Under the pieces are notes generated by a model. The model made no database searches. It worked only from the letters and a program-made list of their open reading frames with translations, and had not been told where the DNA came from. Source: an uncultured Pseudomonadales bacterium (lineage in GTDB: Bacteria; Pseudomonadota; Gammaproteobacteria; Pseudomonadales; Azotimanducaceae). Taken from it: 64,000 nucleotides of DNA. The stretch is from the NCBI GenBank assembly GCA_937775265.1, contig CALKBV010000009.1:105971-169970 (forward strand), read 5' to 3'. This document shows positions 33,156 through 43,268 of the stretch, piece by piece. The position numbers were made by a program, and so were the translations under genes. How positions within the stretch are numbered: position 1 is the first letter of the stretch; each line of letters opens with the position of its first letter.

Positions 33156-35744
33156 CTAACCGGTTTCCACACCCTTATCACTTTTATTGTCCAGTGCTGT
33201 TCGAACCTTGGATCTGAGTAGATCAACGCCGAAGGGCTTTTGGACCACCGGCCTGCCGGTTTCTATGACTGATTTAGTGTATTGGCTGCTTTCGGGATAG
33301 CCGCTGGTGAAGATTATATTCACGTCTGGATACTGGCTTGAAATTTTACCAGCTGCTTCAATTCCTCCCATTTGTGGCAGCACTGCGTCCATGAGTACGA
33401 GGTCTATCGATTCAGCATTGTCGAGATAGGTTGCTACAGCTGTGGCGCCGTCCGATTCCTCGAGTACTTTATAGCCGGCTCCTGTGAGGATTAACCGGGC
33501 AAGGTTTCTGTCCTTTGGCCTGTTTTCAACTATCAGGATAGTTTCTGAGCATTCCGGGACATTCGCTGATGAACCGGCAGCGAGGGTTTTTCGCTTGGGT
33601 GATATTGCCGGTAACGAAACCCGAAAGGTCGTTCCAACGCCCAACGCCGAGTTAACGCTTATGGTTCCCTGATGATGCTCGACGATATTAGCGACCACTG
33701 ACAGGCCGAGTCCAGTACCGCGGCCCTCAGGTTTGCTGGTGTATAGCGGTTCGAATATCCGCTGCTGAGTCTGTCGATCCATTCCTGTACCGGTATCACG
33801 GACTTCCAATAAGAACTGTCCGGCAGCGTTGGTTTGGGATTCTTTGTTTCCGGGGATGTTGTTGGTGCTGATTTGTAACGTTCCGCCGTTTGGCATTGCG
33901 TCGCGAGCATTAATGACAAGATTGATCAGAACCTGCTCGATTTGTGTGTGATCAGCCAGCAGATAAACAGGTTTCTCATGGATAAGAACATTCACCTTGA
34001 TGGAATCCGGCAATAGGCCGGAGATCATAGCCATAGAACCCTTTACAGTTTCGTTGGCATCTTTAATTTTGAAGCTGGTTTCTTGATGCCTGCTGAAATT
34101 GAGCAGCCGCTGGGTCATGTCTTTTCCTGTTTCTCCGGTTTTCTTGATTGCACCCAGCTTGTCGATGAGCTCTTCGTTTGTGGATGATTTCGAGGCCAGG
34201 TCGGTTAGCCCCAAGATAGCGACCAGAAGATTACTAAAATCATGGGCGATCCCACTGGCAAACTGCCCGATAGAATTTGTTTTCTGCACAGACTGAATCT
34301 GCCTTTCAAGGGACTGCTTTTCTTTCTGGAACAGGACGCTGCTCGTCATGTCCCTGACAACATAAATTCTGTTGATAGATTTACTTGAAATTTCAGAAGA
34401 AGTAATAAGCTGTAAGGGCAGTGCTGAACGGTCTCTCCGGATGCCGTAATGCGAATTTGCCAGCGACTGGGGCAAGAGGTCTGTGATGCACATGCCTATA
34501 AGCTCCGGGCTCTGGTAGCCAAAAATGCTATAGGCGGCCGGGTTGGCAGCAATGATTTTTTCATCCTGTCCTAGGGTGAAAATGGCATCGAGAGACAGGT
34601 CACTGATGGTCCGAAGGTTTTCTGTCTGCCAGTCGAGAGCGTCTACAAGTTTTTGTTGGTCTGTGATATCAGTCGCTATACAAATGGCCAGATGTCCTTC
34701 TTCTGATGAACTTCCTGCTTGGTGACCTGGGATTACCTGTACGACAAGTCGGGTGTTGTGTCCCAGTTTGTGTTTGGCCTGCAGCTCCATTGAAGGTGTT
34801 ATTAAGGTTTTAAGGACTTCAGCCCCAGGTCGGTAGGATTGAAGAACTGAGTCAACCAGCTCGGCGAGGGCAGTCATCTGAAGGGGGCTCACGATGTTTT
34901 TGAGGGTCACCTCGTTTTCCTGGTAACCCAACTGCCGGGTTATGGAGCTAATGAATGTGGCATCTTCGCCGGGTTTCATCGTCCATACAATGTTCGGGAG
35001 TTGGTCTCCGGCTAGTTCGTAGAAGCCTAACTTCTGGGTCAGTCTCTTCAGCGTAGATTCCATGTTTGAAAAAGACCTTTGGTAATCGCGGGTCAGATTT
35101 TCCAGTCGTTCCTGAATGCCTGCAAATTCTCGCGTGACCATTTTGGATGCTGTAAGCCACCGACCTAGTCGTCGGAAGGTAGAGATGGGCAAACTGGTTT
35201 TGTACATCGTGACAGAGTAGTGCGCCGACATGCCTGTAAACTTTATCGTTACCATGGATCGGGGGAGTCCAATGGTCGTTGTAAGGTCTTCTAATTGGCC
35301 GGCAAGAATGGTGTAGAAGGCCTTGCTGGTAGTCAGGCCGTGTTTGGGTTCCAGCCAGATATCGATTTGGGTCTCAGATAATTGCCGTGCGGTGGCTTCA
35401 ATTGGGAAGTGACGCGCACAGTAACCACCCGCACCATACAGGCTGAGGAATTGATCGAACGGCGTAAACATGATCCGTCCAATACTGGCGTGTACTTGTA
35501 ACCGTGGGGAGTTCCAGGAATGCCTGCCAATCTCCCGGAGATCGTCTTCGTCGAAAAATTTCCCGGTCTGGGAAACCAGATCTAGAAAGATATCCCAGGG
35601 GATTGTTTGCGTTTGATCGGTGAGGTGCTCCAGCGGGTAAGGGCACCCACTTGTGATTCGTTGCAGATGGATTGATCTGTTTCTGCAAAGATCGAAGATC
35701 GAATCCAGGTGGGCGCAGGATATTGCTTCTATCGTGTCCGTCAT
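33156..35744 (-). CDS. hybrid sensor histidine kinase / response regulator
   Basis: An 862-residue hybrid kinase. Residues 1 to about 200 form a domain I do not firmly recognise (it includes the segments IPWDIFLDLVSQTGKFF and RIMFTPFDQFLSLYGAGGYC), without a membrane helix. A coiled coil at about 205-240 is followed by two PAS-like domains, the second with DLSLDAIFTLGQDEKIIAAN. The HisKA H-box is GQFASGIAHDFSNLLVAILG, the N-box INLVINARDAMPNGG, G1 RDTGTGMD and G2 GRGTGLGLSVV. The C-terminal receiver carries Asp in LVLMDAVLPQMGG, but the first acidic pair reads VENRPKD rather than the usual DD. All this suggests a soluble, cytoplasmic sensor. Its cognate output is not visible nearby. Confidence 0.88.
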   Translation of the reverse strand: MTDTIEAISCAHLDSIFDLCRNRSIHLQRITSGCPYPLEHLTDQTQTIPWDIFLDLVSQTGKFFDEDDLREIGRHSWNSPRLQVHASIGRIMFTPFDQFLSLYGAGGYCARHFPIEATARQLSETQIDIWLEPKHGLTTSKAFYTILAGQLEDLTTTIGLPRSMVTIKFTGMSAHYSVTMYKTSLPISTFRRLGRWLTASKMVTREFAGIQERLENLTRDYQRSFSNMESTLKRLTQKLGFYELAGDQLPNIVWTMKPGEDATFISSITRQLGYQENEVTLKNIVSPLQMTALAELVDSVLQSYRPGAEVLKTLITPSMELQAKHKLGHNTRLVVQVIPGHQAGSSSEEGHLAICIATDITDQQKLVDALDWQTENLRTISDLSLDAIFTLGQDEKIIAANPAAYSIFGYQSPELIGMCITDLLPQSLANSHYGIRRDRSALPLQLITSSEISSKSINRIYVVRDMTSSVLFQKEKQSLERQIQSVQKTNSIGQFASGIAHDFSNLLVAILGLTDLASKSSTNEELIDKLGAIKKTGETGKDMTQRLLNFSRHQETSFKIKDANETVKGSMAMISGLLPDSIKVNVLIHEKPVYLLADHTQIEQVLINLVINARDAMPNGGTLQISTNNIPGNKESQTNAAGQFLLEVRDTGTGMDRQTQQRIFEPLYTSKPEGRGTGLGLSVVANIVEHHQGTISVNSALGVGTTFRVSLPAISPKRKTLAAGSSANVPECSETILIVENRPKDRNLARLILTGAGYKVLEESDGATAVATYLDNAESIDLVLMDAVLPQMGGIEAAGKISSQYPDVNIIFTSGYPESSQYTKSVIETGRPVVQKPFGVDLLRSKVRTALDNKSDKGVETG

Positions 35745-35801
35745 GCTAGCCGATTCCAGAGACAGGCCGCCAGTATTTAAGAAGTTTCTGGATGCGTCAA
35801 G

Positions 35802-37169
35802 TCAGGCAGAAATACGTTCTATGAGCTGTGTGTGAAACCCGGAAAAAGAGCCGTTGCTCATGATGACGACATGCAGGTTTGAGCGTCTTGTTGTGATTTC
35901 CTGGGCCACCGTCCTGACCAGTTCTTCAATGTCACTCGCAAGGCTCATATTCCCTTCGGAAAGCTTTTGCATATCCCATTTGACACTGGCCGGTTGAAAC
36001 CAGATGGTCTGGTCAGCGTGCCTGGCGCTGCTCGCCAGGGTTGATTCGTGAATACCGAGTTTCATGGTGTGAGATGCAGGTTCAATGATGGCAAGAATCC
36101 GTTCGCCACCTACCTTGTTCCTTAGGCCCGCTAGCGTGGTGTCTATTGCCGTTGGATGGTGAGCGAAATCGTCATAGATATGGAGGTCAGGTTTGGATTG
36201 GGTTAGTTCTGAATGGATCAGTTCCATTCTCCTTTTCACGCCAGCAAAACCTGAGAGTGCTTCGCAGGCAACCTCGGGCGAGACGCCTACGTGCCGGGCT
36301 GCAGCGATTGCAGATAGCGCATTGCTGATATTGTGGTTACCGGTCATTGGCCATGAAACATCGCCTTTGGTTTGTCCTTCAAGAACAACTGAAAACTTTG
36401 AGCCGTCCTCGCTGTGCAGCACGGCGTGGAGTTGTTCTCCGCCGATAATAAGAGTTGATGTCCAGCATCCTTGTGCCATGACGTCTTGTAAGTTCGCATC
36501 ATCGTCTGGATGTATGACCAGACCTTCACTGGGAACTGATCTGAGTAGCAGGTGGAATTGTGCCTTGATGGCATCGAGGTCTTTAAAAATGTCTGCGTGG
36601 TCAAACTCGAGGTTGTTCATTACTAGTGTTCTTGGTCGGTAATGCAGGAACTTGGATCGGCGGTCGAAGTAGGAAGTGTCGTATTCATCCGCTTCTATGA
36701 CAAAGAAGGGGTCCGCGCCGAGCCTGGAAGATTGTTCGAAGTTTTGCGGGATACCGCCGATCAGGAAGCCCGGGTTTAACCCCGCGTACTCGAGTATCCA
36801 GCTAATCATAGAGGTTGTGGTTGTCTTTCCATGGGTTCCTGCGACAGCAATGACCCAGCGATCGGCCAGAAGGTATCTGCCCAACCATTCGGCACCTGAA
36901 GTGTAGGCAATGCCCCTGTTCATTACCGTTTCCAGGGCGGGATTTCCCCTTGGCAGGTTGGCATTTCCGACGATGACGAGTTCTGTTCCTGCAGGAATGC
37001 ATTCAGCCGTATAGCCGGTTGAGAGTTTTATCCCGGCATTCTCCAATTGGGTGCTCATAGGCGGGTATACGTTCTCGTCGGTTCCTGTGACCTGGTGTCC
37101 CAATTCCCTTGCCAGTAAAGCGATGCTCCCCATTAATGTGCCGCAAATACCTAGAATGTGGATGTTCAT
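35802..37169 (-). CDS. mpl: UDP-N-acetylmuramate:L-alanyl-gamma-D-glutamyl-meso-diaminopimelate ligase
   Basis: A 455-residue Mur-ligase-family enzyme that recycles peptidoglycan by joining a released tripeptide to UDP-MurNAc. The N-terminal part begins MNIHILGICGTLMGSIALLA, the ATP-binding loop is AGTHGKTTTTSMISWIL (about residues 109-125), and later segments include ADEYDTSYFDRRSKFLHYRP and YDDFAHHPTAIDTTLAGLR, all diagnostic of Mpl rather than MurC. It starts two bases after the stop of the upstream small membrane gene, so it probably shares a transcript with it and the MFS gene. The kinase gene follows 57 bases after the stop. Confidence 0.95.
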   Translation of the reverse strand: MNIHILGICGTLMGSIALLARELGHQVTGTDENVYPPMSTQLENAGIKLSTGYTAECIPAGTELVIVGNANLPRGNPALETVMNRGIAYTSGAEWLGRYLLADRWVIAVAGTHGKTTTTSMISWILEYAGLNPGFLIGGIPQNFEQSSRLGADPFFVIEADEYDTSYFDRRSKFLHYRPRTLVMNNLEFDHADIFKDLDAIKAQFHLLLRSVPSEGLVIHPDDDANLQDVMAQGCWTSTLIIGGEQLHAVLHSEDGSKFSVVLEGQTKGDVSWPMTGNHNISNALSAIAAARHVGVSPEVACEALSGFAGVKRRMELIHSELTQSKPDLHIYDDFAHHPTAIDTTLAGLRNKVGGERILAIIEPASHTMKLGIHESTLASSARHADQTIWFQPASVKWDMQKLSEGNMSLASDIEELVRTVAQEITTRRSNLHVVIMSNGSFSGFHTQLIERISA

Positions 37170-37171
37170 GT

Positions 37172-37687
37172 TTATCTCGGGAAAAGGTTGAAGGCGATGA
37201 TGACGCCGATAAACTCGATCAGGAATGCGATAACCGCGCCTTGAAAAACGCTGATTTCAACTGACTTGTGATAGATATAACCGGCGATAGCCAGCCACCA
37301 GCCGAGGCAAACCCAGGTGGCCGAATCTGCGAACATCAAGATTGTGTTGTTGTCCGAGTTGAGAATGATGAAATTCAGGGGGAGTAGTATCAGCAGCATG
37401 ATGGCGTTAGCGCCAAGGAGTGCTGACCAGGTAGCGTTAAACCGATAGCGATAACCTTTGAACTGCAGGAGCAGGAACGTCACACCAGTCTGAAGCGAGA
37501 TACCAATGGCGATTGTTCCGGCGACAGTTGATAGGGATTGATCCGGTCGGGTCACTGCTGCGACTCCGAGTGCGATGGCGAGGTAGGCCAGGAAGGTCGC
37601 GCCTGTCGAGAACCTGGTTGATGGAAGTCCTTCAGGGCTTTGGCGTAGCAGGCATATCTGCCAGAAAAATTTCACTATCTGCAACAT
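37172..37687 (-). CDS. hypothetical membrane protein
   Basis: A 171-residue hydrophobic protein with about four to five predicted helices, for example FLAYLAIALGVAAVT, IAIGISLQTGVTFLLLQF, ALLGANAIMLLILLPLNFIIL, WLAIAGYIYH and VIAFLIEFIGVIIAFNLF. I do not recognise the family. It lies between an MFS exporter gene (eight bases upstream) and mpl (two bases downstream), and the packing says it is translated from the same transcript. Nothing in the sequence fixes its function. Confidence 0.7.
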   Translation of the reverse strand: MLQIVKFFWQICLLRQSPEGLPSTRFSTGATFLAYLAIALGVAAVTRPDQSLSTVAGTIAIGISLQTGVTFLLLQFKGYRYRFNATWSALLGANAIMLLILLPLNFIILNSDNNTILMFADSATWVCLGWWLAIAGYIYHKSVEISVFQGAVIAFLIEFIGVIIAFNLFPR

Positions 37688-37695
37688 ACTAGACT

Positions 37696-38973
37696 CTAAT
37701 AACCGATGTTAATTGCCCTGACTTTTGGCATGAGGGTGCCGAGAAGCAAGGTGCTGAGGCACAGGATAATACCGCTGGTGGCCAACCCGGCTGAAATACT
37801 GACGGTTTCGGCGATGTATCCAATAGGAAGTACACCAAGAGGCATCAGGCCATGTGACATCATGTCGATACTCATTATCCTGCCTCGCATGTGTTGTTCA
37901 ACTTGTAGTTGAACCAATGATCGATTCATCGACATATTAACCGCAGAGATGAACCCGATGAGCGCAATGCAGAATGTTGCGGTGACAAACGTCTCTGACA
38001 GCGCGAAGAGTGAGACCATCAGCCCCCATAGCGCACCTGTGGCAATTAGCCAGTATCCTTTGTGACGGACATTGCCCATTTTGGCAAGTGCCAGGGATCC
38101 GAGGATGGCGCCCGCGCCCATGCCAGTCATTAAAAATCCCAGATCATCTGGTCCGCCTTGCAGCACATCTGTTGAAAAAGCCGGTAACAAAGTGTTGATG
38201 GTCAGTCCAAACAGGAACGGCAAAATTGACAGCAGTATCAGCCCGCCGACGATTGGGGAGTTCATTACATATCTCAGCCCATCGGCTGTTTCAGCCATTG
38301 GGCTCTTTCGCTCTCCCGGGACGGGACGACCCTCATGCTTCAGGAAAAGAACGCTAATCGCCGATACGAAATAAAGTATGGAGAGCAGAAAGTAAACTAG
38401 CCCAACACCGAAGGTCGATGACGTATCACCATCGGCGAAAATAGCGATCATGAATCCGGCCAATGCGGGCCCCAGTATTCTCGAAAGGTTCCAGGAGGCT
38501 GTGTTGAATGCCATGGCATTGAACATCAGACTCTCGCCAACAACCTCTGGGATCAATGCGGTCCTTGCCGGAATTGAAAGTGATAACACTGTTCCATTCA
38601 GGGCCCCGACCCAAATGAAGTCCCAGAAGGTCACGTGACCAGACATAATGACGCCACCCATGGTGAGGGTGGCAACGCCATTGATCACCGGGGTCCAGCC
38701 AATCAAGGGCTTCTTTCGAACTCTGTCCGCAAGAACACCTCCAAGCAGCGAGAAAACCACCTGGGGCAACATAAAAGAGAGTGTTACCCAGGTCAGGTTA
38801 ATCGCGGAGGAGGTCATTTCGTAGACCAACCAGCCTTGAGCGACCAATTGCATATTGAGCGCAAAGGCAGACGCTAGCATTCCGATCCAAAGGCATCGGT
38901 AATCATGGACTTTCATTGACGCGAACATTGATTTGTCTTCAGTTCGTGCCAGTGGTGCGGGAGAGTCTTTCAA
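37696..38973 (-). CDS. MFS transporter (EntS/MFS_3-like)
   Basis: A 425-residue major facilitator with about 11-12 helices, resembling the enterobactin-exporter-like MFS_3 group. The N-terminal part includes RCLWIGMLASAFALNMQLVA, then GWLVYEMTSSAINLTWVTL, and the motif-A-like loop GVLADRVRKKPLIGW. Members export siderophores or drugs; the substrate is not known. It is the first gene of the apparent MFS / membrane protein / mpl operon. I see no terminator before the acyl-CoA dehydrogenase genes upstream, but there is a 160-base gap in which no gene is seen. Confidence 0.85.
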   Translation of the reverse strand: MKDSPAPLARTEDKSMFASMKVHDYRCLWIGMLASAFALNMQLVAQGWLVYEMTSSAINLTWVTLSFMLPQVVFSLLGGVLADRVRKKPLIGWTPVINGVATLTMGGVIMSGHVTFWDFIWVGALNGTVLSLSIPARTALIPEVVGESLMFNAMAFNTASWNLSRILGPALAGFMIAIFADGDTSSTFGVGLVYFLLSILYFVSAISVLFLKHEGRPVPGERKSPMAETADGLRYVMNSPIVGGLILLSILPFLFGLTINTLLPAFSTDVLQGGPDDLGFLMTGMGAGAILGSLALAKMGNVRHKGYWLIATGALWGLMVSLFALSETFVTATFCIALIGFISAVNMSMNRSLVQLQVEQHMRGRIMSIDMMSHGLMPLGVLPIGYIAETVSISAGLATSGIILCLSTLLLGTLMPKVRAINIGY

Positions 38974-39133
38974 AAAACTGCCTTTGGCGAAACAAACAGT
39001 ATAGCGAATCGCGGACCGACTGTTTTCAATGAGTGGTTAACCGTGCGGAAATTTCCGGTATCAGATATTCCTCCGCAGCATAACTACCTTGAATGAGTTT
39101 TGGCACATCGACCGGGTTATTATGTGGTGCCGG

Positions 39134-40321
39134 TTACTCAGGCAGGCCGAGTACACGTTTACTAATGATGTTCATTTGAACCTCATTAGTACCTCCGTAA
39201 ATAGTCACTGCTCGCGAGTTCAGCCAGTTTCTGGTGGTCTCCAGTTCCTTGTCTGAGAATCCCTCCCCTTCCCAGCCAATACCGTTGATACCCATCATCT
39301 CTGACTTGAGTTCGGTCGCGTTGCGGGCGAGATTGGCGCCAACCAGCTTAAATATCGAGGTGGCAGCGCCGGGCGTTTTCCCTGTTTGGCTTTCCTGAGC
39401 CACACGCCGTGCGGTGAGTTGAAATGCGCGTTCTCGCATCGAATGCTCTAGGACTTTTTCGCGGGTGCCCTGATCAGCAATTCGGGCTTCACTTTCGCCA
39501 GCATATTGTTTGGCGAGGTCAGCCAGTTGATTGCGCTTATTCTCGACTTTCTTCTTATTCGCACCAGCAAGACCGCCAATGCCTGATCTTTCGAATTGCA
39601 GCAGTCGTTTGCCAACTGTCCAGCCTTTGTTCATTTCGCCTATAAGGTCATCCCGACGTGCGGTGACATTGTCGAGGAATGTTTCACAAAACGGCGAGGA
39701 ACCTGAAATAAGTTGAATCGGCTTTACGGCAACGCCTTCCTGGTGCATGTCGAACAGCACGAAACTGATGCCATCATGTTTGGGAGCGTCTGGGTTGGTT
39801 CGAACCAGAGCAAACATCCAATCGGCGTGCTGAGCCCCGGATGTCCAGGTTTTCTGTCCGTTGATGACAAAATGGTCACCGTCCAGGACCGCTTTGGCTT
39901 GCAGAGCCGCTAGGTCAGATCCTGCGCCGGGCTCACTGTATCCCTGGCACCATCGGATCGAGCCGTCGCAAATTTTGGGAATGTGTCGCTGCTTTTGTTC
40001 CTCTGTTCCGTACTCGAGAAGCGTTGGGCCGATCATCGTCAGGCCCATGCCTGAGGATGGAGCAGTGGCATTGATGCGCTTCATTTCTTGGGAAAGTATG
40101 GCGGCTTTCTCGGGGGGCAAGCCTCCGCCGCCGTACTCAGCGGGCCACGTTGGAGCTACCCAACCGCGTCCAGCCATCCTTTCGAGCCACACTGCGGCTT
40201 CGGGTTTGCTGTAAATCAGGTGAGCGTCTTCCCAGTGGAAGGACAGATTTCTCATTTCTTTCGGACAGTTTTCTTCCAGCCACGAACGAGTTTCTCCTCT
40301 GAAGGCATTTAGGTCAGACAT
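39134..40321 (-). CDS. acyl-CoA dehydrogenase family protein
   Basis: A 395-residue flavoprotein of the acyl-CoA dehydrogenase family. The FAD-binding segment WCQGYSEPGAGSDLAALQ and the substrate-side INGQKTWTSGAQHADW are typical, and the C-terminal RAVTIYGGTNEVQMNIISKRVLGLPE matches the FAD/dimer contact region. I cannot pinpoint the catalytic Glu. A longer frame begins at 40333, but the ATG at 40321 (MSDLNAFRGE) is the normal start. It follows a second acyl-CoA dehydrogenase gene (226 bases between them), so the two may act together on fatty or other CoA esters. Confidence 0.88.
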   Translation of the reverse strand: MSDLNAFRGETRSWLEENCPKEMRNLSFHWEDAHLIYSKPEAAVWLERMAGRGWVAPTWPAEYGGGGLPPEKAAILSQEMKRINATAPSSGMGLTMIGPTLLEYGTEEQKQRHIPKICDGSIRWCQGYSEPGAGSDLAALQAKAVLDGDHFVINGQKTWTSGAQHADWMFALVRTNPDAPKHDGISFVLFDMHQEGVAVKPIQLISGSSPFCETFLDNVTARRDDLIGEMNKGWTVGKRLLQFERSGIGGLAGANKKKVENKRNQLADLAKQYAGESEARIADQGTREKVLEHSMRERAFQLTARRVAQESQTGKTPGAATSIFKLVGANLARNATELKSEMMGINGIGWEGEGFSDKELETTRNWLNSRAVTIYGGTNEVQMNIISKRVLGLPE

Positions 40322-40546
40322 GTAATACTCCAATTTTCAGGCGCGTAGACTGCCATAGGGTGCAGCCGAGTTAAATATGTTTCAGCGAATATTTGCGGAT
40401 AGCAAAACCTACTCTTTACAATCGATGACGTTTTCCAACAGACGCCGTCCAATAGGTAGGCTTGTTATATCCTTGCTTGACCCCCGCACACTGCTTGCTG
40501 AGAACAACGGAAATCACCGACTGGAGTCAGCATGCAAAGCAATATC

Positions 40547-41788
40547 TCACTTGCTTGGGTAAATACCCAGGGCTACCTTACCGATATAATCCCTGGCTTC
40601 AGTAGGAGAGTAGGGCTGCATAAAGGGGCCTGCTCGAACGTCACGATACAGTCGTGACAAAGGGTTATTGTCCATGAATCCACTACCGCCGACGACGTCC
40701 AACGCGCGATTGACAATCTCTATGGCATTACGATTAACGACCCATTTCATACTTTGATGGTCTTTCAGTAATTCGTGAGCGCGCTCAATGGGAATCTTCT
40801 TTTGCTGAAACTCTTCGAGGAAATCGTCTGTAAGCTCACCCATACGGCCGACGATAGATTGCGTAGACGCGAGTGCGATTTCTATTTCAGCAATCATGTG
40901 TTGTATGCCCGGTAGATCAGCCTGACGGGGCTTGCCTTCTTTCTTGGTGACAAGTGCAGCTTCAATAGCGAGTTCATATGCATGTTCAGCGATACCCAAA
41001 AAGACACCGAGTAAGGGCAGGTTGGCCAGATTGCGATTCATTAACATCCCCGTGTTCCAATACCCCCATGGTCCTATGGGGTTGACCGCAGTCTTGGAAA
41101 CAACGACGTTGTTGAATCGAATAGACTGGCTGCCCGAGCCTTTCATTCCCATGGCGTTCCAGTCGTTCTGTGGTTCAATACCTTTGGTTGTCATCGGCAT
41201 CATGACAGAGCTAATTGAGTCAGGTTTTTCATCGCCTCCTTTGACTCGAAGATTCATCGCGATATGTGATGCGATTGGCGAACCTGTGACAAACAACTTT
41301 AACCCGTCAATTCGCCAGCCATCGTTCACGGGGGTAGCTCGTGTTAGAGGGTGTAGATTGTCGGTGCCAGGTTCTGTTGCTGTCGCGCATATTGTCATAT
41401 TGCCTATAACGATTTGTTCGAGTTGTGCCTCGATGGCCTTAGCCTGCGAATCATTCCCTGATGATTGAGCGGCTGCCCTCGCGGAAGAGAGACCTCGAGA
41501 TACTGCCAGATGCATGTTTGTTGCTAGCGCTACTGAACCGTCGCCTCTACCGAGCCTAGACATGCCAACTATCCAGTCATGAATGGACGTTAAGCCGAAG
41601 CCACCGCAATCTTCTGGCACGAAGGCTCCGTTGATCCCTGCGGTCTTAAGATCATCAAAACTGGTCGCTGCGACCGTGCTCGACTGATCGGCGGCCTGTG
41701 CTTGATCTCTGAGGCTTTCAGTCAGGCTTTCTGTCGCATTGACAAAGATCTTGCCCGCAGGGGTCTTGGGTTTTAATTGGTAACTCAT
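40547..41788 (-). CDS. acyl-CoA dehydrogenase family protein (second copy)
   Basis: A 413-residue protein of the same superfamily but not closely similar to its neighbour. It contains CATATEPGTDNLHPLTRATP in the mid-domain, MKGSGSQSIRFNNVVVS, and the C-terminal VVGGSGFMDNNPLSRLYRDVRAGPFMQPY segment, which resembles the oxidase/monooxygenase-like members as well as true dehydrogenases. The substrate is not known. The start is ATG at 41788 (MSYQLKP); the frame extends to 41824 only. Upstream lies a 454-base region without a gene. Confidence 0.82.
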   Translation of the reverse strand: MSYQLKPKTPAGKIFVNATESLTESLRDQAQAADQSSTVAATSFDDLKTAGINGAFVPEDCGGFGLTSIHDWIVGMSRLGRGDGSVALATNMHLAVSRGLSSARAAAQSSGNDSQAKAIEAQLEQIVIGNMTICATATEPGTDNLHPLTRATPVNDGWRIDGLKLFVTGSPIASHIAMNLRVKGGDEKPDSISSVMMPMTTKGIEPQNDWNAMGMKGSGSQSIRFNNVVVSKTAVNPIGPWGYWNTGMLMNRNLANLPLLGVFLGIAEHAYELAIEAALVTKKEGKPRQADLPGIQHMIAEIEIALASTQSIVGRMGELTDDFLEEFQQKKIPIERAHELLKDHQSMKWVVNRNAIEIVNRALDVVGGSGFMDNNPLSRLYRDVRAGPFMQPYSPTEARDYIGKVALGIYPSK

Positions 41789-42242
41789 GTCAGGACTGCT
41801 CCACAAATGGGTTGTCTTAGGCACTATTCGGGTTCTAAGACAGCCAACGCGCTAGAAAAATATTGGGCCCTTTCAGCATCTCAGGCTCTGCCTTGGGACT
41901 TTTTTAGACCGATGTCTCGGTCCACATATGCGCGTTCACTGAACTTGCCTCGCCTTAGGATCTCGAAACGTAGCCCCTCCGTGTGAAAAGTGAGAGCACC
42001 GTCGAACTGATCCCTCGTTGAAAGGGTGCGTTGAAGTATAAAGAGAATTCAAGAATTTTAGTGTCCGTCAGAAGTTAACGTTGTAATACCTGTCTTTTGT
42101 GCTGATCATCTCGACGTTGATTAAATTACCATGGATAAGCATGGGGCAAATTTGTCAAAAGCTCAATTCGATGTGGTATCGCCCTAAGAGCCTCGATAAA
42201 CTCTACGCCATCCATTTTTTAGAGGGGCTTTGAACCCGCAAA
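41789..42242. other. 454-base gene-free divergent intergenic region
   Basis: Between the leftward acyl-CoA dehydrogenase and the rightward cox15 gene I see no supported gene; small frames here overlap and look random. It should contain the promoters for both directions. Candidates are TTGTCA near 42150 with a weak -10 (GGTATC), and TATAAA at 42037-42042. An AGGGG lies too far (16 bases) from the cox15 ATG to be a strong ribosome site. Confidence 0.45.
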
Positions 42243-43268
42243 ATGAACGCCGATAATCGAAACCTTGTAGTCTGGCTATCCTGTGTCTGTGTCGTGATCT
42301 ACCTCATGATTGTCGTTGGTGGTATTACGCGACTGACCCAGAGTGGTCTGTCTATGGTCGATTGGAAACCCATCATGGGAGTCATTCCTCCAATTACGCT
42401 AACTGAATGGGAGCAGGCGTTTGAGGCCTATAAGCAGTATCCCGAGTTTCAGAAGATCAATCAGAATATGGAGCTTGAGGAGTTCAAAGGCATTTTCTAC
42501 TGGGAATTCGGGCACAGGATACTGGGGCGGATAATCGGGATTGTCTACTTTATCCCTTTTGTGATTTTTCTGGCGCTTGGACGGATCGAAAAAAAGTGGA
42601 AACCCCAGCTTTGGATTGCATTTGTGCTCGGGGGGCTGCAAGGGCTCATGGGCTGGTACATGGTGAAAAGTGGCTTAGTGGATATTCCCCATGTCAGTCA
42701 TTTTCGATTGGCAGCTCACCTTCTGCTGGCGATCCTGATTCTCGCGGTGCTGTTCTGGTTAATCTTGGATCTGTTGGGCGTGAAGCGCATCCAGGTTTCA
42801 GGCAGGGTGCAGAAAGCTTCAGTCTTTGTACTGCTATTGCTGGCTCTGCAACTTTTGCTGGGTGCTTTTACTGCGGGTCTGGATGCTGGTCACGGTTTTA
42901 ATACCTATCCGTTGATGCATGGCCAGTGGCTGGCCGATGCCGCTGTCATGATAGAACCTTTCTGGCGGAACTTTATCGAAAACGGTGTGATGATACAGTT
43001 TTTGCACCGATGGCTCGGCGCACTTTTGTTAATTGGAGTGATCGGTCTAGCCTTTGCGACAGCTAGGAATGGCATGCTGTTACCGGCCATGGTGTTGGTT
43101 GGCATTACTGCAATACAATTCGGGCTTGGGGTAGCGACCTTGATGCTGCGCGTCCCTGTGGTACTCGGAAGCCTGCATCAGGCGGTAGCCTGTTTGATGG
43201 TTCTTGTACTTGTCTATTTGGTTTATGTGAGCCGCAGTCCTGGCCCCCGGCCGGAGCCTGCGGGATGA
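42243..43268 (+). CDS. ctaA: heme A synthase (COX15/CtaA)
   Basis: A 341-residue inner-membrane protein that oxidises heme O to heme A for cytochrome oxidases. It begins with the first helix and the diagnostic GGITRLTQSGLSMVDWKP (about residues 27-44). Four conserved heme-liganding histidines can be seen: in FGHRILGR, HFRLAAHLLLA, HRWLGALL and LHQAVAC. About eight helices are predicted. Its 3' end overlaps nadE by four bases (ATGA). No cytochrome oxidase subunits are in the window. Confidence 0.93.
   Translation: MNADNRNLVVWLSCVCVVIYLMIVVGGITRLTQSGLSMVDWKPIMGVIPPITLTEWEQAFEAYKQYPEFQKINQNMELEEFKGIFYWEFGHRILGRIIGIVYFIPFVIFLALGRIEKKWKPQLWIAFVLGGLQGLMGWYMVKSGLVDIPHVSHFRLAAHLLLAILILAVLFWLILDLLGVKRIQVSGRVQKASVFVLLLLALQLLLGAFTAGLDAGHGFNTYPLMHGQWLADAAVMIEPFWRNFIENGVMIQFLHRWLGALLLIGVIGLAFATARNGMLLPAMVLVGITAIQFGLGVATLMLRVPVVLGSLHQAVACLMVLVLVYLVYVSRSPGPRPEPAG

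Noticed and set aside
41789..42242. Small plus-strand protein in the acyl-CoA dehydrogenase / cox15 gap
   Set aside because: The 69-codon frame overlaps the dehydrogenase start and has no ribosome site or recognisable sequence.
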